Of a DNA stretch of 64,000 nucleotides, positions 1-7,606 are shown in pieces; within the stretch, counting starts at the first letter, position 1, and every line of letters begins with the position of its first letter. The notes below the pieces were generated by a model. That model did not search any database. It worked only from the letters and a program-made list of their open reading frames with translations, and was not told the origin of the DNA. Source of the DNA: Planococcus maitriensis (GTDB taxonomy: Bacteria; Bacillota; Bacilli; Bacillales_A; Planococcaceae); contig NZ_QLZQ01000004.1 in NCBI RefSeq assembly GCF_003289925.1, forward strand, positions 186,001-250,000, given 5' to 3'. The position numbers and the translations under genes are program-made.

Positions 1-102
1 GATGCAAGTGCTTGTAGAGATCGTGTTCCATGTATTGAATCCTGCCATTTCCTGATGTTCTTCAATCTCCACCAAGATATTTTTCATATCGTTGTTCTTC
101 AT
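1..102 (-). CDS. 5' end of a small Ser/Thr/Cys-rich peptide; candidate lanthipeptide precursor (partial)
   Basis: The reverse strand opens an ORF with ATG at 102, preceded by a GGGGTGAG ribosome binding site, and it runs off the window after 34 codons. The first half is acidic (residues 11-18 VEIEEHQE) and ends in MAG, followed by NTWNTISTSTCI. An acidic leader ending in a small-residue pair followed by a Thr/Ser/Cys-rich core is the layout of class II lanthipeptide precursors; that assignment is inference, because the end of the core and any LanM/LanT genes lie outside. The gene is transcribed away from agrB, and an AgrA-like half-site faces it at 239-247. It could instead be an unrelated short secreted or regulatory peptide. 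Confidence 0.5.
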   Translation of the reverse strand, partial: MKNNDMKNILVEIEEHQEMAGFNTWNTISTSTCI

Positions 103-217
103 CTATTCTCACCCCACTTTCTTGTTTTGCAACACACGCCAATTATTTGTTTCGGGGCTGTGTATGCAATTTCAATTTTATTGTAATCGTATTTTTTCTA
201 AAAATTTCATTTTTGTC

Positions 218-247
218 GTAAGCTCTATCATTTTCGTCATGAACGTA
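218..247 (-). promoter_or_regulatory. AgrA-like site facing the leftward peptide gene
   Basis: On the minus strand the 9-mer TACGTTCAT (239-247) fits the staphylococcal AgrA half-site pattern [TA][AC][CA]GTTN[AG][TG] at every position. Exactly 21 bp downstream lies a poor second copy, AGAGCTTAC (218-226), followed at once by GACAAA, just as the rightward agr site is followed by GACAAT. No good -10 box is visible at the expected distance (AAATAC or TACAAT). This resembles the weaker P3-type agr promoter, but it is a prediction. Confidence 0.35.
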
Positions 248-403
248 TAAAATCAATCTAAATTTCTATTTACTGGAACAAAAGAGGGGAATTTCATCGA
301 TTCAATGTTCCATTCTCTCAGTTTCTTAGCATGTTAAGTCCCTACGCTTACTATCACCACCAATGCGTTGAATGAAAATCTACCGAAAAACACTTCAAAA
401 AAA

Positions 404-462
404 TACGTTTATGAAGCATTTGATGACGTTTAAGACAATTAAGGAATAAAGTTACATATAAT
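404..462 (+). promoter_or_regulatory. agr P2-like promoter with AgrA direct repeats
   Basis: Two 9-bp direct repeats, TACGTTTAT (404-412) and GACGTTTAA (425-433), start 21 bp apart (12-bp spacer), the geometry known for AgrA operators in staphylococci. The first fits the AgrA half-site pattern fully, and the second keeps the ACGTTTA core. GACAAT (434-439) sits where a poor -35 would be, and TATAAT (457-462) follows after 17 bp. A weak -35 with a perfect -10 next to an activator site fits AgrA-dependent transcription of agrBDCA. Confidence 0.6.
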
Positions 463-495
463 TGGTAATATGGATGTGAAAGGAGGCGCTTCTAA

Positions 496-1059
496 TTGCA
501 TTTAATTGAATCCGTATTAATCAAATCCTTAGTCCGTCCGGATCATAGCGAAGTAGATAAAATAAAAATTCGCTTCGGAGTTCAAACGATTTTATCGAAT
601 GGAATGAAATTGTTAATGGTGTATGCAACAGCCATCCTGTTAGGATGTTTGATTCCTACTTTGATCACTCATGCCGGATTTTTCATTCTCCGACAAGTTT
701 CATTGGGGTATCATTTCAAAACAGAATGGAGTTGCATTTTATGGAGTATTTTTGCTTTTCCGGTTTTGGCTCTAGTACTTGAAAGAATTTCTCTTCCTTC
801 AGAGTCTATTTGGGCCGCCGCTTTTGCTGCACTTCTTTTTATAGCACTTGCAGGTCCAGCAGGGACAAAAAAGAATCCTATCCAAAACAAGTATCATTAC
901 CAGTATCTTCAAAAGAAGTTATTGATTCGTTTATTGATTGTTGTAGGAGCGCTGGTACTTTCTTCCAACGATATAAGGCAGTTTCTTGTACTTGGAATTG
1001 TCGTCCAAGGTGTGGCTTTAGGAATACAATTATTGAAAAGAGAGGAAGGATTCAGATGA
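496..1059 (+). CDS. agrB: AgrB-type accessory gene regulator, peptide-processing membrane endopeptidase
   Basis: The 187-residue membrane protein belongs to the AgrB family, which cleaves the C-terminal tail of the AgrD pro-peptide and forms the thiolactone of the signal peptide. The catalytic pair is visible as His73 (LGYHFKT) and Cys80 (EWSC), and four or more hydrophobic segments follow. Translation starts at TTG 496, supported by AAAGGAGG at 479-486. The stop overlaps the agrD start (ATGA, 1056-1059), so the two are probably translationally coupled. The gene is clearly more AT-rich than most of the window. The family assignment is firm; the organism-specific signal is inferred from agrD. 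Confidence 0.9.
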   Translation: MHLIESVLIKSLVRPDHSEVDKIKIRFGVQTILSNGMKLLMVYATAILLGCLIPTLITHAGFFILRQVSLGYHFKTEWSCILWSIFAFPVLALVLERISLPSESIWAAAFAALLFIALAGPAGTKKNPIQNKYHYQYLQKKLLIRLLIVVGALVLSSNDIRQFLVLGIVVQGVALGIQLLKREEGFR

Positions 1060-1220
1060 AATGGATGTTGAATATTAAAGAGGGCTTATTGAACAAAATC
1101 GCAAGTTCCGTCATACTTGTTGCTACATACGCTTCCATTGGCAGCTGTTCATTTCTGTTTTATGAAGTGGAAGTTCCTCGTGAACTCCAGGTAAAACAGC
1201 CGTTCATGCGTGATGAGTGA
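1056..1220 (+). CDS. agrD: AgrD-type autoinducing peptide precursor
   Basis: This 54-residue ORF has the AgrD plan: an amphipathic N-terminal helix (residues 1-26), a core with one Cys (IGSCSFLF, 28-35), and the tail motif YEVEVPREL (36-44), which matches the conserved DEVEVPKEL-like AgrB recognition tail. By alignment to S. aureus AgrD, the signal would end at Phe35, giving a five-residue thiolactone ring Cys31-Ser-Phe-Leu-Phe35 with a short tail. The start overlaps the agrB stop and the end overlaps the GTG of agrC. The N-terminal cleavage point cannot be read from the sequence. Confidence 0.85.
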   Translation: MKWMLNIKEGLLNKIASSVILVATYASIGSCSFLFYEVEVPRELQVKQPFMRDE

Positions 1221-2539
1221 CGGAAAGAGAGGTTTTTCTGATTGATAATTCACTCCTATTAGCAATCATTGAATTCTGCGCCATTTTCTTTGCTTTGTTT
1301 TACACATTGAATATTTCTTTATCTGTCAGGAAAATCTTGGCCAGCTTTCTGCTGGTAGCTTTCCCGACAGTCTTTTTGTATTTCTTTGCCGATGAGTGGG
1401 TTGGCCTGGTATCACTGGGAATTTTAACCGCTGCGCTGTTTTACTGGTTTTCCAAAACGCTGCGGGTGGTGCTAGATTTGTGCATTGTGGTACTGGCGGG
1501 CATTTTGTCCGATCATATCAGCCAATTAACTGAATCCGTCCTTTATCTCAGGAACCCTTTGGTGCAAGAACTTTTTCATACCGGGATGTTCATCCTCTTG
1601 TTCGCTTTGTTTATTCTGGGCTATCAGCGATTGATTATGCGCTTCGCTGAAAGTTTTCATTTTAATGTGCTCAGTCAACTAATCGTCCTGGCTATCACAA
1701 GCTTGACGGTACTTGCTTTTTACTTAAATTTGTTTTTCCCTGCCAATTTAGAAGATAATGAATTGGTGAAGATGAACCTTCTGATTCAATCGAGTTACTT
1801 TATCCTCATGCTCATGTTGTTTTTGTTTTTGCTTCGGGGCGTACGTAAGGAAAACCGCGTCAAGCGCAGAGTGATTGAACAAGAACAATTCTCGCAGTAT
1901 ATGCAGGCGCTTGAGCAAATCAACAACGATATGCAGAAATTCCGCCATGATTACACTAATATTCTGCTGACGATGCGCGGCTATTTAAACCAGGATGACC
2001 TCGATGGTTTGAAAACATATTTTGATAAGCATATCGTAAAAACCGAACGGAACACTCTCGAGAAAACGAGTGTGTTCAACCAGCTCGAAAATATCCAGCT
2101 GATCGAACTAAAAGGTTTGCTCGCCACCAAAGTCCTTGTCGCCTATGAGCAGAATATTCCATTGACCGTGGAAGCGCCCGAAAAAATCCACGATATCAAA
2201 ATGGACATCATTATGCTCACGCGTGTGGTCGGGATCCTGATGGATAATGCTATTGAAGCTTCTCTGTCTGTACAAAATCCGCGCATCAATCTGGCGCTGC
2301 TGAAAAAAGACGATGGTTCTATTTTGTTTATCCTGGAAAATCGGATCGAAGCAGAGTACGTGAACATTAAAAGATTATTTGATGCAGATTATTCCACTAA
2401 AGGCGAAGGCCGTGGAACGGGTCTTTCCACTGTCCGAACATTGATCAACCGGCATCCGCACATCAAAATGAATACCGTGATTGAAAATCATTTTTTCACC
2501 CATCACCTCGAAATCGGTTCACAAGGAGGCCCTTCATGA
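1217..2539 (+). CDS. agrC: AgrC-type receptor histidine kinase
   Basis: The 440-residue protein has about six hydrophobic N-terminal segments (to about residue 205) for peptide sensing, a linker helix, and an HPK10-type kinase domain. Visible are the phospho-acceptor motif FRHDYTNIL (His about 243), the N-box DNAIEAS and the G-box GEGRGTGLS. It is expected to phosphorylate AgrA on binding the AgrD-derived thiolactone. The GTG start overlaps the agrD stop (GTGA); no good ribosome binding site is seen, so coupling is likely. The stop overlaps the agrA start by 4 bp. Confidence 0.9.
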   Translation: MTEREVFLIDNSLLLAIIEFCAIFFALFYTLNISLSVRKILASFLLVAFPTVFLYFFADEWVGLVSLGILTAALFYWFSKTLRVVLDLCIVVLAGILSDHISQLTESVLYLRNPLVQELFHTGMFILLFALFILGYQRLIMRFAESFHFNVLSQLIVLAITSLTVLAFYLNLFFPANLEDNELVKMNLLIQSSYFILMLMLFLFLLRGVRKENRVKRRVIEQEQFSQYMQALEQINNDMQKFRHDYTNILLTMRGYLNQDDLDGLKTYFDKHIVKTERNTLEKTSVFNQLENIQLIELKGLLATKVLVAYEQNIPLTVEAPEKIHDIKMDIIMLTRVVGILMDNAIEASLSVQNPRINLALLKKDDGSILFILENRIEAEYVNIKRLFDADYSTKGEGRGTGLSTVRTLINRHPHIKMNTVIENHFFTHHLEIGSQGGPS

Positions 2540-3294
2540 AAGTCATCATCTGTGAAGACGAACAGAACCAGCGCCATTTTCTCCAGACCACCATTATGAA
2601 CTATGCGGCTTTTTATGAAACGAGCATCGAAATCGTGCTGTCGGCTTCCCAGCCTGAGGAAGTGGTGACGTATTTGTCGAATCATCGGGCAGACTGCTAT
2701 TTCCTAGATATTGAATTCGGCACTACGATGAACGGTATAGATTTAGCCAGCCATATCCGCCAGCAGGATCCGCTGGCGACTATCATTTTCATCACGACCC
2801 ATGCCGACAAACTGAAGCTAACCTTCACCTATAAGCTTGCGGCTTTAGATTTCATTATCAAAGACGTGCCCGGCGAGCTAACAGAGCAAGTCCGAAATGC
2901 GTTAAAAGCTGCATTCGCCAAGTACAGGCAATTGGGCCAAACCGATGCGACCAAATACTTTCAGGTCCATATCGGGGAACGCATCAAAAATATCAAGCTT
3001 GACGATATTTACTATTTAGAGACTTCTCCGCAGCCCCATAAAATCGAACTACACGAGAAAAATGGCTATTATGAATTTTACGGCAAGATGAAAGACTTCG
3101 AAAAACTGGGCGAAGATTTTTTCCGTTGCCATAAAAGCTACATCGTCAATCTTCGTCATGTAAAAGATATCAATAAAAAAGAACGCACACTGACCATCGC
3201 AAACGATGCGGTCTGCCCTGTCTCTTTCCGCATGATGCGGGAACTTCAAATCCGCATCGCAAAGCTTGCCCAGCTGAGCCAGGGCTCTTCATGA
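2536..3294 (+). CDS. agrA: AgrA-type response regulator (REC-LytTR)
   Basis: The 252-residue protein has an N-terminal receiver domain (acidic residues near DE at 8-9, phospho-acceptor Asp in YFLDIEFG at about residue 58) and a C-terminal LytTR DNA-binding domain (about 140-245, with FRCHKSYIVNL and PVSFR typical of this fold). LytTR regulators of this type bind paired 9-bp direct repeats; matching sites lie at 404-433. An ATGA overlap with agrC indicates one transcript for agrBDCA. Confidence 0.92.
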   Translation: MKVIICEDEQNQRHFLQTTIMNYAAFYETSIEIVLSASQPEEVVTYLSNHRADCYFLDIEFGTTMNGIDLASHIRQQDPLATIIFITTHADKLKLTFTYKLAALDFIIKDVPGELTEQVRNALKAAFAKYRQLGQTDATKYFQVHIGERIKNIKLDDIYYLETSPQPHKIELHEKNGYYEFYGKMKDFEKLGEDFFRCHKSYIVNLRHVKDINKKERTLTIANDAVCPVSFRMMRELQIRIAKLAQLSQGSS

Positions 3295-3301
3295 AATACA
3301 T

Positions 3302-3340
3302 AGAAAAACGCGCTCCGCCAAAAGGCAGAGCGCGTTTTCG
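3302..3340. terminator. Bidirectional Rho-independent terminator between agrA and the ABC permease
   Basis: The GC-rich inverted repeat AAAACGCGCTC / GAGCGCGTTTT has A and T runs on both sides, so it can stop transcription from agrA and from the opposing permease gene. Confidence 0.85.
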
Positions 3341-5926
3341 TTATGCATTTTCCTGTTTCAAGCTTTCAATGATGTTGTCGTTCTTGATTTTCGCGATTGA
3401 GTACAGCATCGCTGCACCGACAATCAGGAAAATGACGACGATGACAAAGGCGATACTGCCCCACGGCACGATGAATCCGTAATCGAAGGTCTGGCCGAGT
3501 GCGAAATGCATCGCAAACATCGCGGCGAAACTGATCGGCAAGCCGTATGCGAGGGCTTTGACGCCGTAGAACAGGCTTTCGTAGCGAATCATTTTATTGA
3601 AGCCTTTCGGGGTCATGCCGACCGAGCGCAGCATGGCGAATTCCCGTTTTCTAAGTTGAACACTCGTCGAGATGGTGTTGAAGATGTTCGCGATGGAAAT
3701 GAGCGAGATCAAGGTGATGAATCCGTACGTGAACACTTGCATGAGTAAGACGAGTTGTTCTTGCTGCTGGCGCCGCTGGAAGACGTTCGAGATGTCGATG
3801 CCCGCTTCGTTGATTTCCAGAATCTCGGCTTCTGTTTTCATCGGGTCGCTCGATGCAAGCGTGATGGACGGATAGGTGTCGCCAGCGATAAAGCCGAGTT
3901 CATCAAGAGCATCCATTGGCACGATCAAATCCAAATTACCTAGATAGGAAGCGGACACACCCGCTGGCGTTTCGTCTGTCAGCGCGGCGATTTCGACATT
4001 GGCGAGCACTTCCGGTTCGATTTCCTCACCCATTTCATCGATGGAACTGCCAAGAAGTTCTAAACTCTCGCCTTGCTCCACTTTGACAGTCTCCGTTTCT
4101 TTCAACGTGCCGGACATGCCGTCTTGGTAGACTACTTTGTCGATAAGGATGGCACGCGGCGTTTCCTGTCCGAAATCGGCTGGATCGACGCCGATTTGTT
4201 CTGCGTATTGCTCGAAGTTTTCACTGTCCATGGCATAGACCGACACGTAATATCGGTAGCGGTCGTCGACGAGCTCCGTTTCGCCCCGTTCAATTTCTTC
4301 AAGCAAGGCTTCCGGCAATCGGTCTTGCGAGATATGCGCTTCGCCTCCTGCCTGGCGCATCAAGCCGGCCTCCGTGACATCCGGAAGGTTTGCGTATTGT
4401 GCGAGGCTGTCTTCGTTCAGTTCACCGCCATACAATTGGATATCGTATCGCAGCTCGCTTTGCGTCATTTCAAGCGATGTTTTCAAGTTATTGGTGAAAT
4501 ACGTCACCGACAAGAACAAGACAATCGAAATGACCAGTGAGAACACCGTAGCCAAATAACGTTTGCGGTTGCGCTTCAAGTTTTTCAAGCCGATTTCCGC
4601 TTCCAAGCCAAACAGCTTGCGCACCCATTTCGAGGTCTTCACGGCTTTCCCCGTCAGTTTGATGTCTTGCGTTTGGCGGATGGCGTCGATCGCCGAGATC
4701 TTCGACGCTTTTTGCGCCGGAATGTACGTTGAAATCAAAATCGTCAGTGCCGAGACGCCGATTGCGACGACAAGCATCATCGGCGTGACAACGACTTCGA
4801 GCTCTTGCTCGACATTGAGCGCGCCTTGCAAGAAGGTGTTTACGAACTGGAAGGTCACCCAAATGCCGCCAAGCCCCGCAAGTATGCCAAACGGAATGCT
4901 GATGGCGCCGATGATGGCCCCTTCGAAAAATACCGAGTTGCGTTTCTGGCGTTTCGTCGCCCCGACGCTTGCGAGCATGCCGAGATGGCGTGCGCGTTCG
5001 GAGACGCTGATGGCGAACGCGTTGTAGATAAGGGCCACGGAGCCGATGACAACGATGCCCATCATGATGCCGGCGAGCGAGAACAAGGTCGACCGCAAAT
5101 TATCGTTTTGCGTCGCGCCGTATAAGCGCAGAAGATCCGAGTTGAAGTCAACCGACGGAATGCCTTGTGCTTCGGCAAACGCTTTGGCATCATCGAATAA
5201 ATCATTGTTGATTTTTGAAGCGACAACGTAACCGTCAAACGTGTCATCCACTGCGGCCGTGTTGGTGTCAGTAAATCCGACGACGCTCACGACCGGCAGC
5301 CAAGACACTTCCCAGCCCGGCTGCTCGATGATGCCGACGATGTCGAAGGTTTGCTCTTCTACATTAACCAGTTCTTCATTAAACGTATCGCCTTCACCGA
5401 ATTGCATGGCATCGAACTCTGACAGCTTGCGGTTTTCCAAGCTGTGCATGCGTTCGCCTATGCCAGCGGTCAAAGTGTCGCCGACTTGGTACGTTTCGTC
5501 GGAATTAGTGTTTAAAGTTTCCGAGATAACGACTTCATTGGCGTTTTCAGGCAAGCGCCCTTCTGTGAGCGCAAGCGGGAAATGATCCATGCCTTGTGCT
5601 TCGAAGTTGCGAAAATAAAGATAACGTTTGTTTTCCGTTTTGGCGCTGTCGAATGCGGCAAAGCCATCGCTCGTGACAATAAGCTGTTCGGTGTTGTCGT
5701 CTTTAGCAACCGCTTCGAGCTGTTCGACATTTGCGTCTTGATACTGCACATGCCATTCGCCGTTTTCTTCGATGTCCCCGCGAATCAACAGATCGAGAAA
5801 CGACACGCCGAGCGTTGCGACGGCGGTGATCATGGCGACGGAAATGATGGCGCCGATAATGGTTACAAGCGAGCGCCGTTTGTTTTCCTTCAAGTGGCGG
5901 ACGGTGACTTTATTGACGATGTTCAT
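3341..5926 (-). CDS. FtsX-type ABC transporter permease (two FtsX units)
   Basis: The 861-residue permease has an N-terminal membrane anchor (about 18-40), a large extracytoplasmic part, a first FtsX unit of three helices (about 285-420), a short cytoplasmic link, a second anchor (about 455-475), a second extracytoplasmic part and a final FtsX unit (about 730-850). This is the doubled MacB/YknZ-like or BceB-related layout used for export of peptides or lipoproteins, or for antibiotic detoxification. The start overlaps the ATPase stop by 4 bp. A two-component system lies 1.7 kb upstream, as in Bce/Yxd modules. The substrate is unknown. Confidence 0.85.
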   Translation of the reverse strand: MNIVNKVTVRHLKENKRRSLVTIIGAIISVAMITAVATLGVSFLDLLIRGDIEENGEWHVQYQDANVEQLEAVAKDDNTEQLIVTSDGFAAFDSAKTENKRYLYFRNFEAQGMDHFPLALTEGRLPENANEVVISETLNTNSDETYQVGDTLTAGIGERMHSLENRKLSEFDAMQFGEGDTFNEELVNVEEQTFDIVGIIEQPGWEVSWLPVVSVVGFTDTNTAAVDDTFDGYVVASKINNDLFDDAKAFAEAQGIPSVDFNSDLLRLYGATQNDNLRSTLFSLAGIMMGIVVIGSVALIYNAFAISVSERARHLGMLASVGATKRQKRNSVFFEGAIIGAISIPFGILAGLGGIWVTFQFVNTFLQGALNVEQELEVVVTPMMLVVAIGVSALTILISTYIPAQKASKISAIDAIRQTQDIKLTGKAVKTSKWVRKLFGLEAEIGLKNLKRNRKRYLATVFSLVISIVLFLSVTYFTNNLKTSLEMTQSELRYDIQLYGGELNEDSLAQYANLPDVTEAGLMRQAGGEAHISQDRLPEALLEEIERGETELVDDRYRYYVSVYAMDSENFEQYAEQIGVDPADFGQETPRAILIDKVVYQDGMSGTLKETETVKVEQGESLELLGSSIDEMGEEIEPEVLANVEIAALTDETPAGVSASYLGNLDLIVPMDALDELGFIAGDTYPSITLASSDPMKTEAEILEINEAGIDISNVFQRRQQQEQLVLLMQVFTYGFITLISLISIANIFNTISTSVQLRKREFAMLRSVGMTPKGFNKMIRYESLFYGVKALAYGLPISFAAMFAMHFALGQTFDYGFIVPWGSIAFVIVVIFLIVGAAMLYSIAKIKNDNIIESLKQENA

Positions 5927-6606
5927 GAGCGGATGACCTCGTCTTTGGCGATCTTGCCGTCTTCGATCGAAATGACGCGGTCGGCTTGCAAAGCGATGCG
6001 CTCATCGTGCGTGATGACAATCAAAGTCTGCTTGAAGGTTTTATTGAACATCTTCAGGAGCTCCATAATTTCTTCGCTGTTTTTGCTATCCAAGTTTCCG
6101 GTCGGTTCGTCCGCGAGCATGATCGCCGGGTTGCTGACGAGCGCGCGGCCGATTGACACGCGCTGCTGCTGGCCGCCGGATAATTGGTTCGGTAGATGGT
6201 TAAGGCGTTGGTCGAGCCCGAGCGACTCGGAGATCTTGCGGAATTGGTGTTTGTCGACGCGCTGTTCGTCGAGCAGCATCGGCAAGGTGATGTTTTCTTC
6301 GACCGTCAAGATTGGGATTAAGTTGTAGAATTGATAGATCAAGCCGATTTGGCGGCGGCGGAAAATCGCGAGCTGCGTTTCGTCGAGTTGATAGATGTCC
6401 GTGCCGTCGATTGAGACCTTGCCGCTAGACGGTCGGTCGACGCCGCCGAGCAGGTGAAGCAAAGTCGATTTGCCGGAACCCGATGGCCCGATGATGCAGA
6501 TGAATTCGCCTTTGTTGACGCTAAACGACACATCGTCGAGTGCGGTGACTGCCATTTCATCCTTGCCGTATACTTTTGATAAGTTTTTTACTTCCATGAT
6601 TGTCAT
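5923..6606 (-). CDS. ABC transporter ATPase, LolD/MacB/BceA type
   Basis: The 227-residue nucleotide-binding protein has Walker A GPSGSGKST (about 40-48), the signature LSGGQQQR (about 142-149), Walker B IMLADEPTG (about 161-169) and a switch His (VITHD, about 199). It is the partner of the FtsX-type permease encoded immediately downstream with a 4-bp overlap. Its leader is unusually long if the candidate promoter at about 7074 is used, and it contains repeat A1. Confidence 0.92.
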   Translation of the reverse strand: MTIMEVKNLSKVYGKDEMAVTALDDVSFSVNKGEFICIIGPSGSGKSTLLHLLGGVDRPSSGKVSIDGTDIYQLDETQLAIFRRRQIGLIYQFYNLIPILTVEENITLPMLLDEQRVDKHQFRKISESLGLDQRLNHLPNQLSGGQQQRVSIGRALVSNPAIMLADEPTGNLDSKNSEEIMELLKMFNKTFKQTLIVITHDERIALQADRVISIEDGKIAKDEVIRS

Positions 6607-6663
6607 GAGTGTACCCTCCGTTTGGTTACTGTTTATTAATTAAGTTGGATTTTCACCACATTC

Positions 6664-6973
6664 GCAAAACTACTCCAAAACCCTGTGCTCTACTCTCCCC
6701 ATGGTCGAGCATCGCAGAAAACCGCTTGCTCCCACATTTACTGCGTAAATGCGTCGCAAATGAATTAGCTCAGCTCCCCTTCGCTAATTCATTTCCTGCG
6801 GGCGAGCGCCAAGCCGCTTCGTCGCTGCGCTGAAAACCACCTGCTCAACTCTCACTTTGTTCGAGCTTCGCAAACGAATGTGTTCAGCGTTGCTTCGCAC
6901 ATTCGCTTGCAGGGTCTCGGCTGTCTCGTCGCTTAAAAGAGCACTGCTCCCTTGGGAGTCTCCGCAGTTTTGC
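6664..6973 (-). repeat. Intergenic repeat family A, copy A1 (long form)
   Basis: Read on the minus strand this is the long form of repeat A: GGAGACTCC, GAGACCCTGCAAGCG, GTGAGAGTTGAGCAGG, CGACGAAGCGGCT and GCCCGC follow in order, as in copies at 38.7 and 53.2 kb. The ends are complementary (GCAAAACT at 6664-6671, AGTTTTGC at 6966-6973). It fills most of the 6607-7292 gap upstream of the ABC ATPase. No credible protein is encoded. Confidence 0.7.
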
Positions 6974-7073
6974 TTCATTCTTTATCGACTTAAAAAGAAA
7001 AATAATACAACTCACCAAAACTTAATGAGATAGTCTGTGAGGATTTCAACTCTTTATCGTCTTACATAACCTT

Positions 7074-7127
7074 AGTATAGAGAGGGTTAATGACTGCCCG
7101 GTGACTTTCAAGTGACAGTTTAGTCAC
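7074..7127 (-). promoter_or_regulatory. Candidate response-regulator binding site and promoter for the ABC transporter
   Basis: GTGAC occurs at 7101 and 7112 and its reverse complement GTCAC at 7123, all at 11-bp spacing. Regular 10-11 bp half-sites are typical for OmpR-family regulators such as the one encoded at 8614-9297. On the minus strand a TATACT -10 box lies at 7074-7079 without a recognisable -35, as expected for an activated promoter. Start of the ATPase is about 460 bp further, across repeat A1. Confidence 0.4.
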
Positions 7128-7292
7128 TTAAGGAAATGGAATGGAGATTTGTTCTGCTTCTCCTAAAAGTGGAAGGCAATTTCCAGGTATTGATTTCATG
7201 TTACAATTTAATTATCAAAACTCCTATTTAGCTCAGTTTGTTTGCACAGGTGTAGAGTGAAACAAATCACCAAAACAGAGGAGGAATAAAAC

Positions 7293-7523
7293 GTGGATTT
7301 CTTATTGTGGTTCATGGTCGGTTTCATCCTTATCGGATTGCTTGTATTCCTTTTGATGAAAAAACGAATGGAGACGAAACTCGCGCATGTTAAAGCACAC
7401 CCGGACAGCGAGGAAGCTTCAAGAGATACCAAGCACATGGTTTGGTGGGTATGGAGCGTTACTGCTTGGGGCGTTGTCAGTTTGGCACTGGTCGTCTGGT
7501 GGTTTAATAGCACCTCCGGATGA
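7293..7523 (+). CDS. Small two-helix membrane protein, unknown function
   Basis: The 76-residue protein has a hydrophobic N-terminal helix (about 4-22), a charged middle (KKRMETKLAHVKAHPD) and a second Trp-rich helix (about 48-70). It starts at GTG 7293, backed by GAGGAGG at 7279-7285. It is convergent with the histidine kinase gene and stands between the kinase and the ABC transporter, but nothing in the sequence links it functionally to them. The family is not recognised. Confidence 0.7.
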   Translation: MDFLLWFMVGFILIGLLVFLLMKKRMETKLAHVKAHPDSEEASRDTKHMVWWVWSVTAWGVVSLALVVWWFNSTSG

Positions 7524-7549
7524 CTATTAATTTTAATTAAAAAGTTGAG

Positions 7550-7584
7550 CAGAAATTCCACGGATGCGGAGTTTCTGTTTTTTC
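7550..7584 (+). terminator. Rho-independent terminator after the 76-residue membrane protein
   Basis: CAGAAATTCC and GGAGTTTCTG form a hairpin with one mismatch, followed by TTTTTT. Confidence 0.65.
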
Positions 7585-7606
7585 ATTCCACGAAAAAAAG
7601 CAGGCG

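Noticed and set aside
810..1055. N-terminal extension of the agrD frame
   Set aside because: The open frame extends upstream into agrB, but the ATG at 1056 overlapping the agrB stop gives the normal AgrD length and motif order.
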